A stretch of DNA of 64,000 nt, from positions 62,001-126,000 of the forward strand of contig JAFQAQ010000005.1 of the NCBI GenBank assembly GCA_017399945.1. Direction: 5' to 3'. The translations under genes and the position numbers were made by a program. A model generated the notes under the pieces. That model worked only from the letters and a program-made list of their open reading frames with translations. It had not been told where the DNA came from and did no database searches. Positions 52,829 through 62,392 of this stretch are shown in pieces; position 1 is the stretch's first letter; every line of letters begins with the position of its first letter. This DNA is from Clostridia bacterium (GTDB taxonomy: Bacteria > Bacillota > Clostridia > Christensenellales > Borkfalkiaceae).

Positions 52829-52994
52829 GCTGTGTAATATGGGTTGATACGGGAAGTTACTTAAATCGTAGCGAAACGATAGATAATTTCCGTTGACAAG
52901 TGTGGGAGCTAGACTCCTGCGACTAACTTCTTATAGAATTAGTAAAGTCATTCGCAGCGACTTAAAAAATTAAGTATCGGCGAATGATTTTTTT
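52829..52994 (+). promoter_or_regulatory. structured rpsJ leader RNA ending in an intrinsic terminator
   Basis: This holds most of the 308-base gap between clpX and rpsJ. Successive helices: GGAAGTTA/TAATTTCC (52852-52859 with 52884-52891) capped by ATCGT/ACGAT (52865-52869 with 52876-52880), GGAG/CTCC (52905-52908 with 52914-52917), ACTAA-TTC/GAA-TTAGT (52922-52930 with 52936-52943), then a terminator TCATTCGC/GCGAATGA (52948-52955 with 52980-52987) with an inner CTTAA/TTAAG stem and seven T. Bases GCGAA in the first apical loop (52871-52875) can pair with TTCGC (52951-52955) of the terminator. A terminator between promoter and first gene points to attenuation, as with L4 in E. coli; the RNA family is not one I know. 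The remaining 68 bases to rpsJ hold only AAAGGAG. Confidence 0.8.
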
Positions 52995-53062
52995 ATTTTA
53001 TTAATTCGACACGCACGGCAAAGTTTACAAAATACACAAAGTTAGGTAAAGGAGAAACAAAA

Positions 53063-53362
53063 ATGGCAAGTCAAAAAATCAGAATTAAGCTTATGTCTTA
53101 TGACGTTGAAATGTTAGACCAAGCTTCTAACAGAATCATCGAAACGATGAAGAAATCGGGTGCGAAAATCAGTGGTCCTATTCCGCTTCCTACCGAAAAA
53201 GAAATAGTTACTATTCTTCGTTCGCCCCATAAATATAAGGATTCTCGTGAACAATTTGAAATTAGAACTCACAAGAGACTTATTGATATCTATTCGCCCA
53301 ACGTTAAACTTTTGGACAGTATTCAACTTCCTGCAGGCGTTGATATTAGAATTAAATTGTAA
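53063..53362 (+). CDS. rpsJ: 30S ribosomal protein S10
   Basis: Small-subunit head protein, also the NusE antitermination factor. The 99 residues have [20 protein letters not shown], the GPIPLPT loop and [12 protein letters not shown]. First gene of the operon, behind the attenuator leader; AAAGGAG before ATG. EF-Tu, which precedes rpsJ in many Bacillota, is not upstream here. Confidence 0.98.
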   Translation: MASQKIRIKLMSYDVEMLDQASNRIIETMKKSGAKISGPIPLPTEKEIVTILRSPHKYKDSREQFEIRTHKRLIDIYSPNVKLLDSIQLPAGVDIRIKL

Positions 53363-53406
53363 AATTATAAAACATTATATAATATAATCGGAGGTGAACT
53401 TTATCT

Positions 53407-54039
53407 ATGAATAAAGCAATCATTGGAAGAAAGTTGGGTATGACGCAACTTTTCTCAGCAGAAGGCAAAGTTATCCCTGTTACCGTTATTGAGGCTGGTC
53501 CCTGTCCGGTAGTTCAGGTTAAGACTTTGGAAAGAGACGGCTATTGTGCCGTAAAACTCGGTTTTTCCGAAGTGAGTGAAAAGGCTCTTAACAAACCACA
53601 AAACGGTTTGTTCAAGAAAGCTGGCGTTGCTCCTCAAAAGGTTTTGAAAGAATTCAGACTTGAGGGTAGTGATACTATGGAAGTGGGTTCGGTTATCAAC
53701 TGTGACGTTTTCACAGCAGGCGACAAAGTTGACGTTTCCGGCGTTTCTAAAGGTCACGGATTTACCGGTGTTATTAAGAGATGGAACCACCACAGATTAA
53801 AGGAAACTCACGGTGTAGGTCCTGTACACAGAGAAGTTGGTTCTATGGGTGCTATCAGTAATCCTTCAAGAGTATTTAAGGGAAAGAAGATGGCTGGTCA
53901 ATGGGGTGTTGAGAACGTTACCGTTCTTAATCTCGAAGTAGTAAAAGTCGATACTGAAAGAAACGTTATTCTTGTAAAAGGTGCTGTTCCTGGCCCTGTA
54001 AAAGGAATCGTTACTTTGAGAAACAGCGTTAAAGCGTAA
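53407..54039 (+). CDS. rplC: 50S ribosomal protein L3
   Basis: Early assembly protein near the peptidyl transferase centre. The 210 residues have [45 protein letters not shown] and [20 protein letters not shown], whose loop reaches into 23S rRNA. GGAGG before ATG; 44 bases after rpsJ. Confidence 0.98.
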   Translation: MNKAIIGRKLGMTQLFSAEGKVIPVTVIEAGPCPVVQVKTLERDGYCAVKLGFSEVSEKALNKPQNGLFKKAGVAPQKVLKEFRLEGSDTMEVGSVINCDVFTAGDKVDVSGVSKGHGFTGVIKRWNHHRLKETHGVGPVHREVGSMGAISNPSRVFKGKKMAGQWGVENVTVLNLEVVKVDTERNVILVKGAVPGPVKGIVTLRNSVKA

Positions 54040-54050
54040 GGAGAATTATT

Positions 54051-54677
54051 ATGCCAAACGTAAAATTATACAACATGAAAGCTGAAGAAGTAGGCACTAT
54101 TGAATTACCTGATGCTTTATTCAACGTTGAATATAACCAACCAGTTATTCATCAGGCAGTTGTTGCTAGACTTGCTAACGAAAGACAAGGTACCAAGAGT
54201 ACTCTTACTCGTAGCGAAGTTCGTGGTGGTGGTGCTAAACCTTGGAGACAAAAGGGCACCGGTAGAGCTAGACAAGGTTCTATTAGAAGTCCTCAATGGG
54301 TTAAGGGTGGCGTTGTTTTTGCTCCCAAGTCCAGAGATTTCTCTAAGAAGATTAACGTTAAAACTAAGGAAGTTGCGCTTTTATCCGCTCTTTCTGAAAA
54401 ACTTAGAAATAACGACATCATTTTTATCGACGAGATAAAGGTTGATGCTCCCAAGACCAAGGAAATGGTTGCTTTCTTAAAAGCGTTCAATCTTGAAAAA
54501 ACTGTTCTTATGGTTATGGACAATTCTGATCAAAACGTTTTAAGAGCAAGCTCGAATATCAGTGCTTTAACTACTATTCCTGCAAACCAAATCAATACTT
54601 ACGACGTTGTTAAGAATACTAAAATCGTTATTTCCAAAACCGCTGTTGAACAAATCAAGGAGGTCTACGGAGAATAA
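54051..54677 (+). CDS. rplD: 50S ribosomal protein L4
   Basis: Lines the exit tunnel; in E. coli it also represses its own S10 operon through the leader. The 208 residues have the tunnel loop SEVRGGGAKPWRQKGTGRAR and GGVVFAPKSRDFSKKIN. It is the natural candidate to act on the leader at 52829-52994, though nothing in the sequence proves this. Its stop overlaps rplW by one base. Confidence 0.98.
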   Translation: MPNVKLYNMKAEEVGTIELPDALFNVEYNQPVIHQAVVARLANERQGTKSTLTRSEVRGGGAKPWRQKGTGRARQGSIRSPQWVKGGVVFAPKSRDFSKKINVKTKEVALLSALSEKLRNNDIIFIDEIKVDAPKTKEMVAFLKAFNLEKTVLMVMDNSDQNVLRASSNISALTTIPANQINTYDVVKNTKIVISKTAVEQIKEVYGE

Positions 54678-54967
54678 TGGCTGCACACGATATTATTATT
54701 AAACCGCTTCTTTCTGAAAAGAGCTATGCGGGAATTAAAGATAAGAAATATTACTTTATAGTTGCTAAGGATGCTAACAAAACCCAAATCAAACTTGCTA
54801 TCGAAGAAATCTTCGGTGTAAAAGTCGAAAAGGTTAACACTGCTATCGTTGGCGGAAAGTTGAAGAGACAGGGTAAGTACGAAGGTTATACTTCCGATTA
54901 CAAAAAGGCTGCAGTTCAACTTAAAAAAGACAGTAAGTCTATAGAATTCTTTGACTCGTTGTCCTAA
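54677..54967 (+). CDS. rplW: 50S ribosomal protein L23
   Basis: Sits at the tunnel exit and docks trigger factor and SRP. The 96 residues have IIIKPLLSEKSYAGI, DANKTQIKLAIEEIFGVKV and KRQGKYEGYTSDYKKA. It starts one base into the rplD stop, behind the AAGGAGG at the end of that gene. Confidence 0.97.
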   Translation: MAAHDIIIKPLLSEKSYAGIKDKKYYFIVAKDANKTQIKLAIEEIFGVKVEKVNTAIVGGKLKRQGKYEGYTSDYKKAAVQLKKDSKSIEFFDSLS

Positions 54968-54987
54968 TAGTTTCGGAGGAATGAAAA

Positions 54988-55815
54988 ATGGCTATTAAAA
55001 GATATAAACCGACGTCTGCTGCTCGCCGTTTCATGACGGTTAGTGCTTACGACGAAATTACTGCGGTTAAGCCCGAAAGAAGCCTTCTCGAAGATCAGAG
55101 AAAAACTGGTGGTAGAAACGCTCAAGGTAAAATAACCGTTCGTCACATTGGTGGCGGTAATAGAAGAAAATACCGTATTATCGATTTTAAGCGTTCTAAA
55201 GACGGTATTCCTGCAAAAGTTAAGAGCATTCAATACGATCCAAACCGTAGTGCAAACATCGCACTTTTATACTATGTTGACGGTGCTAAGGCATATATCC
55301 TTGCTCCTGTTGGCTTGAAGGTTGGTGACACCGTATTAAGTGGTGAAACTGCTGATATTAAAGTAGGTAACGCACTTGCTCTTAAAGATATCCCTGTAGG
55401 TACCATGGTTCATAACATTGAAATGCAACCTGGTAAGGGTGGTCAAATTGCTAGAGCTGCTGGTATGAGTGCTCAAATTATGGCAAGAGACGGTAAATAC
55501 GTTACTATCAAGATGCCTAGTGGTGAAATGAGATATATTCTCGCTAACTGCAAAGCAACTATCGGTCAAGTAGGCAACCTAGAACACGAAATCATTAGAA
55601 TTGGTAAGGCTGGTAAAACTAGATATTTAGGTATCCGTCCTTCCGTTCGTGGTGTTGTTATGAACCCATGCGATCACCCACACGGTGGTGGTGAAGGTAA
55701 GTCGCCTATCGGTATGCCAGGACCTGTTACTCCATGGGGTAAACCAGCTCTTGGATACAAGACCAGAAAGCATAAGAAGGCTTCTAACAAGCTTATCATT
55801 ACTAGGATAAATTAA
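54988..55815 (+). CDS. rplB: 50S ribosomal protein L2
   Basis: Needed for subunit joining and peptidyl transfer. The 275 residues have [36 protein letters not shown], and the C-terminal signature [19 protein letters not shown] with the conserved His. GGAGG before ATG. Confidence 0.98.
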   Translation: MAIKRYKPTSAARRFMTVSAYDEITAVKPERSLLEDQRKTGGRNAQGKITVRHIGGGNRRKYRIIDFKRSKDGIPAKVKSIQYDPNRSANIALLYYVDGAKAYILAPVGLKVGDTVLSGETADIKVGNALALKDIPVGTMVHNIEMQPGKGGQIARAAGMSAQIMARDGKYVTIKMPSGEMRYILANCKATIGQVGNLEHEIIRIGKAGKTRYLGIRPSVRGVVMNPCDHPHGGGEGKSPIGMPGPVTPWGKPALGYKTRKHKKASNKLIITRIN

Positions 55816-55825
55816 GGAGATAGAC

Positions 55826-56104
55826 ATGAGTAGAAGTGTTAAAAAAGGTCCTTACGTAGAACCTAAACTCTTAAAGAGAATAGAAGAATTAAACGAAAAG
55901 AACGAAAAGAAAGTTTTGAAAACTTGGTCTAGATCATCCACGATTTTCCCTCAAATGGTAGGTCATACGATTGCTGTTTATGACGGAAGAAAACACGTGC
56001 CTGTATATTGTACCGAAGATATGGTTGGTTGCAAACTCGGTGAATTTGCTCCCACCAGAACCTTCAAGGGACACGCAGGTGATAAGACTACGGGTGCTAG
56101 ATAG
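55826..56104 (+). CDS. rpsS: 30S ribosomal protein S19
   Basis: Head protein next to S13. The 92 residues have [38 protein letters not shown] and [22 protein letters not shown] before ATG, ten bases after rplB. Confidence 0.98.
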   Translation: MSRSVKKGPYVEPKLLKRIEELNEKNEKKVLKTWSRSSTIFPQMVGHTIAVYDGRKHVPVYCTEDMVGCKLGEFAPTRTFKGHAGDKTTGAR

Positions 56105-56115
56105 GAGGCTTTAAG

Positions 56116-56505
56116 ATGGCTAAGAATATGAGAATTAAAGCTGAAAATATTCAGAAAAAGAAAAGTGAAAGACGTCCTAGAGCTGTTGCTAAGCACGTTA
56201 GAATCTCTCCTTACAAGGTAAGAGTTGTGCTCGATATTATTAGAGGCAAGAGCTACGTTCAAGCAGTTGCTATTTTGGAAAACACTCCTAAGGCAGCTTC
56301 TGAACCTATTAAAAAGGTGTTAATGTCCGCTGCTGCTAACGCTGAAAACAATCTTGGCATGAGCAAAGAAAGTTTATACGTTGCAGCTTGCTATGCTGAT
56401 CAAGGTCCCACTCTTAAAAGGGTTATGCCTAGAGCACAAGGTAGAGCGTTTAGAATTTTGAAGCGTACCAGCCACATTACCATTGAGTTGGGTGCAAAGG
56501 AATAG
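56116..56505 (+). CDS. rplV: 50S ribosomal protein L22
   Basis: Its long hairpin lines the exit tunnel and its changes give macrolide resistance. The 129 residues have [40 protein letters not shown] and the hairpin [20 protein letters not shown]. About fifteen residues longer at the N-terminus than E. coli L22 ([16 protein letters not shown]). AGGAGG before ATG. Confidence 0.97.
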   Translation: MAKNMRIKAENIQKKKSERRPRAVAKHVRISPYKVRVVLDIIRGKSYVQAVAILENTPKAASEPIKKVLMSAAANAENNLGMSKESLYVAACYADQGPTLKRVMPRAQGRAFRILKRTSHITIELGAKE

Positions 56506-56515
56506 GAGGTAGTAT

Positions 56516-57181
56516 ATGGGACAGAAAGTTAATCCGCACGGTTTAAGAGTCGGCGTTATTAAAGATTGGGATTCACATTGGTTCGTTGACAAGAAGCATT
56601 TTGCTGAAAACGTTAAAGAAGACAACGTAATCCGTAACATGTTAAAGAAAAAATACTATCAAGCTGCAATTTCTAAGATTTTAATTGAAAAAGCAGCGTC
56701 TAAGATTGTTATTACTATTTTCACTGCACGTCCCGGTGTTCTTATCGGTAAACAAGGTAGCGAAATAGAAGTAATTAAAAAGTCTGTTGCTAAGGTTTGC
56801 AAGGGTAAACAAATTTCCGTTAATATTTCGGAAGTTAGAAAGCCTGATGCGGACGCTCAACTCGTTGCAGAAGGTATCGCTGCTCAATTAGAAAAGCGTG
56901 TTTCCTTCAGACGTGCAATGAAGCAAGCAATTTCTAGATCCACCAGAGGTGGCGTAAAGGGTATTAAAGTTACCGTAAGCGGTAGACTTGACGGTGCAGA
57001 AATTGCACGTAGTGAAAGTTATCACGAAGGTTCTATCCCTCTACAAACTCTTAGAGCTGATATCGAATACGGCTTTGCAGAAGCACACACCACTTTCGGT
57101 GTTATCGGTATTAAGTGCTGGATCTATAAAGGTGAAGTTATTGGCAGCACCAAGAAGAAAGTTAACGGAGGCGAAGTATAA
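56516..57181 (+). CDS. rpsC: 30S ribosomal protein S3
   Basis: Forms part of the mRNA entry site and helicase. The 221 residues have [20 protein letters not shown], a KH domain ([20 protein letters not shown]) and [20 protein letters not shown] with [25 protein letters not shown] before ATG. Confidence 0.98.
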   Translation: MGQKVNPHGLRVGVIKDWDSHWFVDKKHFAENVKEDNVIRNMLKKKYYQAAISKILIEKAASKIVITIFTARPGVLIGKQGSEIEVIKKSVAKVCKGKQISVNISEVRKPDADAQLVAEGIAAQLEKRVSFRRAMKQAISRSTRGGVKGIKVTVSGRLDGAEIARSESYHEGSIPLQTLRADIEYGFAEAHTTFGVIGIKCWIYKGEVIGSTKKKVNGGEV

Positions 57182-57183
57182 TT

Positions 57184-57630
57184 ATGTTGATGCCTAAAAG
57201 AGTTAAAAGAAGAAGAGTTCATCGTGGTAGAATGACTGGTAAGTGCAATAAGGGTAACCAAATTGCTTACGGTGATTTCGGTTTAGTTGCAACCGAACCT
57301 GGTTGGATTAAATCTAATCAAATCGAAGCAGCCCGTGTTGCTATGACTAGATTCATTAAACGTGGTGGTAAAGTATGGATTGATATCTTCCCCCATAAAC
57401 CTGTAACTAAGAAACCTGCCGATAGCCGTATGGGTAGTGGTAAAGGTTCTGTAGAATTTTGGGTTGCAGTTGTTAAGCCTGGCAGAGTACTTTTTGAAAT
57501 GTCGGGCATCCCTGAAGATATTGCTAAGGAAGCTATGAGACTTGCTGGACACAAACTTCCCGTTAAAACGAAGTTTGTTAAGAGAGAGACCGTAGCTGAA
57601 CAAATAAAAGAAGAAGGCGGTGAAGGTTAA
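57184..57630 (+). CDS. rplP: 50S ribosomal protein L16
   Basis: Positions tRNA in the A and P sites. The 148 residues begin [17 protein letters not shown], which matches the family start, so I use ATG 57184 rather than the second ATG at 57190. Later: [11 protein letters not shown]-like [35 protein letters not shown] and [10 protein letters not shown]. The stop overlaps rpmC by one base. Confidence 0.97.
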   Translation: MLMPKRVKRRRVHRGRMTGKCNKGNQIAYGDFGLVATEPGWIKSNQIEAARVAMTRFIKRGGKVWIDIFPHKPVTKKPADSRMGSGKGSVEFWVAVVKPGRVLFEMSGIPEDIAKEAMRLAGHKLPVKTKFVKRETVAEQIKEEGGEG

Positions 57631-57830
57631 TGAAAACGAAAGAGCTTCACGAATTAACGGTAAACGAATTAAATGCAAAACTTAAGGAACTTTCTGAAGA
57701 GTTGTTTAACCTTCGTTTCCGTCATGCGATTGGTCAATTAGAAGATACGGCATCCCTTAGAGCTTGCAAGAAAGAAATTGCAAAGGTAAAGACCATTCTG
57801 AGAGAAAGAGAACTTGGTGCTAAGGCGTAG
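57630..57830 (+). CDS. rpmC: 50S ribosomal protein L29
   Basis: Small two-helix protein at the tunnel exit beside L23. The 66 residues have ELHELTVNELNAKLKELSEE and LFNLRFRHAIGQLEDTA. Starts on the last base of rplP behind GGCGGTGAAGG. Confidence 0.96.
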   Translation: MKTKELHELTVNELNAKLKELSEELFNLRFRHAIGQLEDTASLRACKKEIAKVKTILRERELGAKA

Positions 57831-57840
57831 GGAGTAGATT

Positions 57841-58095
57841 ATGGAAAGAAATTTAAGAAAAGAAAGAGTAGGAATAGTCGTTTCTGATAAGATGGATAAA
57901 ACCGTTGTTGTTTCTATCGAAGAAAGATATAAACATCCTTTATACAAGAAGACTGTTAAGAAAACTCACAAGTTTAAAGCACACGATGAAAATAATGCAT
58001 GTGGTGTTGGCGATAAGGTATTAATCGTTGAAACCAGAAAGCTTTCCAAGGACAAGAATTGGAGAGTTGCTGAAATTATCGAAAAGGCTAAGTAA
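57841..58095 (+). CDS. rpsQ: 30S ribosomal protein S17
   Basis: Primary 16S-binding protein. The 84 residues have [40 protein letters not shown] and the signature [24 protein letters not shown] lies a few bases before ATG, directly after rpmC. Confidence 0.97.
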   Translation: MERNLRKERVGIVVSDKMDKTVVVSIEERYKHPLYKKTVKKTHKFKAHDENNACGVGDKVLIVETRKLSKDKNWRVAEIIEKAK

Positions 58096-58106
58096 GGAGG
58101 CGCACA

Positions 58107-58475
58107 ATGATACAACCACTATCCAGATTAAAAGCAGCGGACAACTCCGGTGCAAAAGAATTAATGTGTATTAGGGTGTTGGGCGGCTCGTTTAGAAGAA
58201 CCGGCAACATCGGCGACGTTATCGTTGCAAGTGTAAAGACGGCTACCCCTGGTGGTGCTGTTAAAAAGGGCGACGTTGTTAAGGCTGTTATCGTTAGATC
58301 TACCAGCGGTGTTAGAAGAAAAGACGGCACTTACGTTAGATTCGACGAAAACGCAGCGGTTATCATCGATTCCCAAAAGCAACCCAGAGGAACCCGTATT
58401 TTTGGACCGATTGCAAGAGAATTAAGAGATAAAGACTATATGCGTATTATCTCCCTTGCACCCGAGGTGTTATAA
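58107..58475 (+). CDS. rplN: 50S ribosomal protein L14
   Basis: Intersubunit-face protein. The 122 residues have [40 protein letters not shown] and [27 protein letters not shown] before ATG. Confidence 0.98.
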   Translation: MIQPLSRLKAADNSGAKELMCIRVLGGSFRRTGNIGDVIVASVKTATPGGAVKKGDVVKAVIVRSTSGVRRKDGTYVRFDENAAVIIDSQKQPRGTRIFGPIARELRDKDYMRIISLAPEVL

Positions 58476-58486
58476 GGAGACGAATT

Positions 58487-58885
58487 ATGAAAATTAAAAA
58501 GAATGATACCGTTTTAGTTATAACCGGAAAAGATAAGAACAATGACCTTGAAAAGGCTTCTAAAGTTATAGCAGTTCTTCCCAAGGAAAACAAAGTTGTT
58601 GTTGAAGGCGTTAACTTGCAAAAGAAACATAAGAAGGCTAGAAGCGCACAAGAAGTAAGTTCTATTCAAACTCAACCCGGTCCTATCGATGCATCTAACG
58701 TTATGGTAGTTTGTCCTACTTGTAAGAAGGCTACTAGAGTTGGTTACAGAGTAGAAGGCGACAAGAAGGTTAGAATTTGCAAGAAGTGTAATGCTGTTCT
58801 CGATGGCGTAAAAGCTAAGGAAGTTAAGAAAACTACCAAGAGAAAGACCAAAAAAGATGCGGCTGAAACGCCTGCTGAAGCATAA
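58487..58885 (+). CDS. rplX: 50S ribosomal protein L24 with basic C-terminal extension
   Basis: Assembly initiator protein with an N-terminal KOW motif (KKNDTVLVITGKDK). Also seen: VEGVNLQKKHKK and a CxxC pair in VCPTCKKATRV and ICKKCNAV. At 132 residues it is about 28 longer than usual; the added tail is rich in Lys, Thr and Ala (KKTTKRKTKKDAAETPAEA). AAGGAG before ATG. Confidence 0.96.
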   Translation: MKIKKNDTVLVITGKDKNNDLEKASKVIAVLPKENKVVVEGVNLQKKHKKARSAQEVSSIQTQPGPIDASNVMVVCPTCKKATRVGYRVEGDKKVRICKKCNAVLDGVKAKEVKKTTKRKTKKDAAETPAEA

Positions 58886-58903
58886 TAACGGAGGTAAACT
58901 GAA

Positions 58904-59497
58904 ATGGCAGTTAAAAAAGCTCAGGTTGCTAACGAAGCTGCAACCGAGAAAACTCCCAATAGAATTAAGGAGTTTTATGATAAGACCGTAGTTCCTGCTT
59001 TGGTCAAGAAATTCAACTATAAAAACGTTAACCAAGTACCTAAGCTTGTTAAAATTACTATTAACTCAGGTTTAGGTGACGTTAAAGACAATGCTAAGAG
59101 TGTTCAACTTGCTCAGGAAGAATTAAAAATTATTTCTGGACAAAAACCCATTCTTACCATGGCTAAGAAGTCTGTTGCTAACTTCAAAATTAGAGAAGGA
59201 CAAAGCGTTGGTATGAAAGTTACTTTAAGAGGAACTAGAATGTATGAGTTCTTTGATAAGTTTATTTCTATCGCTCTTCCTAGAGTTAGAGACTTTAGAG
59301 GTGTTTCTACTAAGTCTTTTGACGGTAGAGGAAACTATGCTATGGGTGTAAAAGAACAACTTATCTTCCCCGAAATTTCCTACGATCAAGTAGAAAAGAT
59401 GAGAGGTTTTGATATTTGTTTTACTACCACTGCAAACACGGACGAAGAGGCTAGAGAATTGCTTGCAATGCTCGGCATGCCCTTTGCAACGAAGTAA
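58904..59497 (+). CDS. rplE: 50S ribosomal protein L5 with N-terminal extension
   Basis: Binds 5S rRNA and contacts the P-site tRNA. The 197 residues include [40 protein letters not shown] and the C-terminal [15 protein letters not shown]. It exceeds the usual 179 residues by an N-terminal [19 protein letters not shown] segment; GGAGG before ATG 58904 supports this start. Confidence 0.97.
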   Translation: MAVKKAQVANEAATEKTPNRIKEFYDKTVVPALVKKFNYKNVNQVPKLVKITINSGLGDVKDNAKSVQLAQEELKIISGQKPILTMAKKSVANFKIREGQSVGMKVTLRGTRMYEFFDKFISIALPRVRDFRGVSTKSFDGRGNYAMGVKEQLIFPEISYDQVEKMRGFDICFTTTANTDEEARELLAMLGMPFATK

Positions 59498-59515
59498 GGT
59501 TAAAGGAGATTAAAG

Positions 59516-59701
59516 ATGGCTAAGAAAGCAATGATAAATAAGCAGCAAAAACCTGCTAAATTTTCCACCAGATCTTATACTAGGTGCAGTATTTGTGGAC
59601 GTCCTCATGCAGTTCTCCGCAAGTATGGCATTTGCCGTATTTGCTTCAGAAACCTTGCGTACAAGGGACAAATCCCTGGCGTTAAAAAGGCTAGTTGGTA
59701 A
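59516..59701 (+). CDS. rpsZ: 30S ribosomal protein S14, zinc-binding type
   Basis: Head protein. The 61 residues have the two CxxC pairs CSIC and CRIC around [11 protein letters not shown], so this is the short zinc-dependent form. Many Bacillota also keep a zinc-free copy elsewhere for zinc starvation; none is in the window. AAAGGAG before ATG. Confidence 0.98.
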   Translation: MAKKAMINKQQKPAKFSTRSYTRCSICGRPHAVLRKYGICRICFRNLAYKGQIPGVKKASW

Positions 59702-59715
59702 AGGAGGATATTAAA

Positions 59716-60102
59716 ATGACAGACGTTATTGCAGATATGCTTACAAGAATTAGAAATGCTCTTGCTGCTAAGCATGAAACTGTTGAAATTCCTGCATCTA
59801 ATACTAAAAAAGCTATTGCTGACATTCTTCTTAAAGAAGGTTACATCAGCGGTGTTGAAATTATTGAAGGTGTTCAAGGAACTATTAAAATCACTCTTAA
59901 ATATGACGGGAATAACAAAGTTATTACCGGATTAAAGAGAGTTAGTAAACCTGGTCTTCGTGTATACGTTGGTACTGACGAAGTTCCACAAGTATTAGGC
60001 GGACTCGGTATCGCTATTCTTTCTACGTCTAAGGGTATTATGACCGGTAAAGACGCAAAGAAAGCACATCAAGGTGGCGAAGTTCTCGCTTACGTATGGT
60101 AG
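59716..60102 (+). CDS. rpsH: 30S ribosomal protein S8
   Basis: 16S-binding protein, and in E. coli the repressor of the spc operon. The 128 residues from ATG 59716 have [35 protein letters not shown] and the signature [27 protein letters not shown] stands before this ATG; the longer frame from 59695 runs into rpsZ. Confidence 0.98.
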   Translation: MTDVIADMLTRIRNALAAKHETVEIPASNTKKAIADILLKEGYISGVEIIEGVQGTIKITLKYDGNNKVITGLKRVSKPGLRVYVGTDEVPQVLGGLGIAILSTSKGIMTGKDAKKAHQGGEVLAYVW

Positions 60103-60116
60103 GAGGTTAGTGTATT

Positions 60117-60662
60117 ATGTCTAGAATTGGAAATGCACCCGTTGCTATACCTGCCGGTGTTACTATTGAAACTAACAACAATATTTTGACTGTAAAAGGG
60201 CCTAAGGGAACTCTTACTCAAAACTATGATCCCATTATTACCATTAAAGTTGAAGGAACTAACGTTGTTCTTACTAGAGCAAACGATTTAGGACCTACCA
60301 AGGCAAAACACGGCTTGTATAGAGCACTTTGCTTCAATATGGTTAAGGGTGTTACCGAAGGCTTTAAGAAAACCTTAGTTGTTAACGGTGTAGGTTGGAA
60401 AGTTGCTAAACAAGGCAAGAAAGTTGTACTTAACGTAGGCTTCTCTCACCCTGTTGAAATCGAAGAAATCGATGGAATTACCTTAGATTGCCCTTCTATT
60501 ACTGAAATTGTTGTAAATGGTATCGACAAAGATAAAGTTGGTCAATACGCTGCAATGGTTAGAGGTATTAGAGAACCTGAACCTTATCACGGATATGGTA
60601 TTCGTTATAGCGACGAAGTTATCGAGAGAAAGGTTGGTAAGGCTGCCGGTGGTAAAGGCTAA
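60117..60662 (+). CDS. rplF: 50S ribosomal protein L6
   Basis: Lies near the factor-binding site. The 181 residues hold two related domains, starting SRIGNAPVAIPAGVTIET and ending with the signature in REPEPYHGYGIRYSDEVI. TAGGAGG before ATG. A 90-base gap with two hairpins follows, the largest inside this operon. Confidence 0.98.
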   Translation: MSRIGNAPVAIPAGVTIETNNNILTVKGPKGTLTQNYDPIITIKVEGTNVVLTRANDLGPTKAKHGLYRALCFNMVKGVTEGFKKTLVVNGVGWKVAKQGKKVVLNVGFSHPVEIEEIDGITLDCPSITEIVVNGIDKDKVGQYAAMVRGIREPEPYHGYGIRYSDEVIERKVGKAAGGKG

Positions 60663-60682
60663 TATTTAAAGGGCTTTTAGTG

Positions 60683-60726
60683 GACACACTTATGTCGGTG
60701 TGTCTGCTGAGTGCACCTATTGGTGC
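60683..60726 (+). other. two hairpins in the rplF-rplR spacer
   Basis: The spacer (60663-60752) holds GACACAC/GTGTGTC (60683-60689 with 60698-60704) and GCACC/GGTGC (60713-60717 with 60722-60726, loop TATT). Neither is followed by a T-run, so they are not terminators. Most other gaps in this operon are 10-20 bases. Confidence 0.6.
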
Positions 60727-60752
60727 GAAAAGTTATTAAATGGAGAATTAAA

Positions 60753-61121
60753 ATGATTAACAAGATTAATAAAAACAAAGACAGATTAAAAAGGCATAAG
60801 AGAGTTAGGAGAAAAGTTAAAGGCTCTGCCGATACTCCTAGACTTTCCGTATATAGGACTTTAAACCATATATATGCTCAACTTATCGACGACGTAAAAG
60901 GCAACACCTTAGTTACGGCGTCTACGCTCGACAAGGAACTTAAAGGTTCTTTTGAAGGCAAGGACAAGAAGGCTCAGGCTTTTGCTGTTGGTGAATTACT
61001 CGCTAAAAAAGCAAAGGCTAAGAAGATTAAAACCGTTGTTTTTGACCGCGGTGGATATCTTTATACCGGTCGTGTAGCAAATCTTGCTGACGGCGCTAGA
61101 AAGGGCGGACTTGAGTTCTAA
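60753..61121 (+). CDS. rplR: 50S ribosomal protein L18
   Basis: Binds 5S rRNA with L5. The 122 residues from ATG 60753 have [39 protein letters not shown] and [25 protein letters not shown] lies before this ATG; the longer frame from 60711 would start inside the second hairpin. Confidence 0.97.
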   Translation: MINKINKNKDRLKRHKRVRRKVKGSADTPRLSVYRTLNHIYAQLIDDVKGNTLVTASTLDKELKGSFEGKDKKAQAFAVGELLAKKAKAKKIKTVVFDRGGYLYTGRVANLADGARKGGLEF

Positions 61122-61144
61122 TAATATAAGGAGAAAACAGAGAT

Positions 61145-61663
61145 ATGGCAAGAGAAAATAGAGCGCCTAGAAAGGCTGAAGAAAATGACGGCTTAGTTAA
61201 AAAGCTGATTGCTGTTAACCGTGTTACTAAGACGGTTAAGGGTGGTAGAAATATGAGATTTGCTGCCCTCGTTGTTGTAGGTGACGGTGCTGGTAAAATC
61301 GGTTGTGCTATGGGTAAAGCTAAAGAAGTTCCAGAAGCAATTGACAAGGCTACTGCACGTGCAAAGAAAAATATGTTCGCTGTTTCCCTTTTAGGAACGA
61401 GTATTCCTCACGAAGTATTGGGTAAATTTGGCAGAGGCTTCGTTCTTATGATGCCCGCTGAAGAAGGTACTGGTGTTATCGCTGGTGGTCCCGTTCGTGC
61501 GGTTATGGAAGCTGTTGGTATTACCAATATCAGAACTAAGTCCCACGGTACTAATAACCCCATTAACTGCGTTAAAGCAGCTATTGCAGGTTTGAAGTCT
61601 TTAAGAACTGCTGAACAAATTGCTGCTATTCGTGGCAAGTCTGTTGAAGAAATTAACGGTTAA
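61145..61663 (+). CDS. rpsE: 30S ribosomal protein S5
   Basis: Accuracy and mRNA-entry protein. The 172 residues have [39 protein letters not shown] and [19 protein letters not shown]. The serine/glycine region altered in spectinomycin resistance (KTVKGGR) looks wild type. AAGGAG lies about twelve bases before ATG. Confidence 0.98.
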   Translation: MARENRAPRKAEENDGLVKKLIAVNRVTKTVKGGRNMRFAALVVVGDGAGKIGCAMGKAKEVPEAIDKATARAKKNMFAVSLLGTSIPHEVLGKFGRGFVLMMPAEEGTGVIAGGPVRAVMEAVGITNIRTKSHGTNNPINCVKAAIAGLKSLRTAEQIAAIRGKSVEEING

Positions 61664-61677
61664 GGAGGTAACTTAAT

Positions 61678-61881
61678 ATGGCTAAGGCAAAAAAAGCAGA
61701 AGTTGCAAAGATTAAGGTTACTCTCGTTAAAAGCACGATAGCATGTCTTCCCAATCACAAAAAGGTGATTGAGGCACTAGGTCTTAAAAAGATTCGTTCT
61801 TTTAAAATTCACGATGCTACTCCTTCTATCCTAGGTATGATAGATAAGGTTAAGTATCTTGTTAAAGTCGAAAACGTTTAA
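61678..61881 (+). CDS. rpmD: 50S ribosomal protein L30
   Basis: Small protein of 67 residues: IKVTLVKSTIACLPNHKKVI and ALGLKKIRSFKIHDATPSIL, then GMIDKVKYLVKVE. A ten-residue Lys/Ala-rich start (MAKAKKAEVA) precedes the usual beginning. AAGGAGG before ATG. Confidence 0.95.
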   Translation: MAKAKKAEVAKIKVTLVKSTIACLPNHKKVIEALGLKKIRSFKIHDATPSILGMIDKVKYLVKVENV

Positions 61882-61922
61882 GTCTAAGGACAACATTACG
61901 TTATTTTTAAGGAGTAATTAAC

Positions 61923-62369
61923 ATGAAATTGTATGATTTAAAACCTGCAGAAGGCTCTGTTACGCCTGCTAAAAGACTAGGTCGTGGTATCGGCTCAGGT
62001 CTTGGCAAAACCAGTGGTAAAGGTCACAAAGGTCAGTGGGCTAGAAGCGGTGGTGGTGTTCGTCCTGGATTTGAAGGCGGTCAAATGCCTTTAATCAGAC
62101 GTATTCCTAAGCGTGGCTTCAACAATCACTTCAGCAAGGAATACAGCATCGTTAACCTTTCCGTTTTAGAAGGTTTTGAAGCTGGTTCAGTTGTTGATAT
62201 GGCTGTTCTTGCAGAAAAAGGACTTATTAAAGTTGTTAAAGATTGCGCTGGATTAAAAGTTCTTGGTAACGGAACTCTTTCCAAAGCATTAACCGTTAAG
62301 GCTGAACGCTTCTCTGCATCCGCTAAAGAAGCAATTGAAAAGGCTGGCGGTAAGGCTGAACAAATCTAA
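61923..62369 (+). CDS. rplO: 50S ribosomal protein L15
   Basis: Late assembly protein with a glycine-rich N-terminal arm: [20 protein letters not shown] and [20 protein letters not shown], then PKRGFNN. The C-terminal part has the signature [20 protein letters not shown]. 148 residues, AAGGAG before ATG. Confidence 0.97.
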   Translation: MKLYDLKPAEGSVTPAKRLGRGIGSGLGKTSGKGHKGQWARSGGGVRPGFEGGQMPLIRRIPKRGFNNHFSKEYSIVNLSVLEGFEAGSVVDMAVLAEKGLIKVVKDCAGLKVLGNGTLSKALTVKAERFSASAKEAIEKAGGKAEQI

Positions 62370-62392
62370 ACTAACTTTTTAAGGGAGGCAAA

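Noticed and set aside
26887-52865. Shared GATACG-G-A-GTT motif in the pyrR and rpsJ leaders
   Set aside because: The similarity covers about a dozen bases, the surrounding helices differ, and a PyrR site before rpsJ makes little sense.
53114-62000. Long antisense frames across the ribosomal operon
   Set aside because: They are shadows of highly biased coding genes, without ribosome binding sites or recognisable products.
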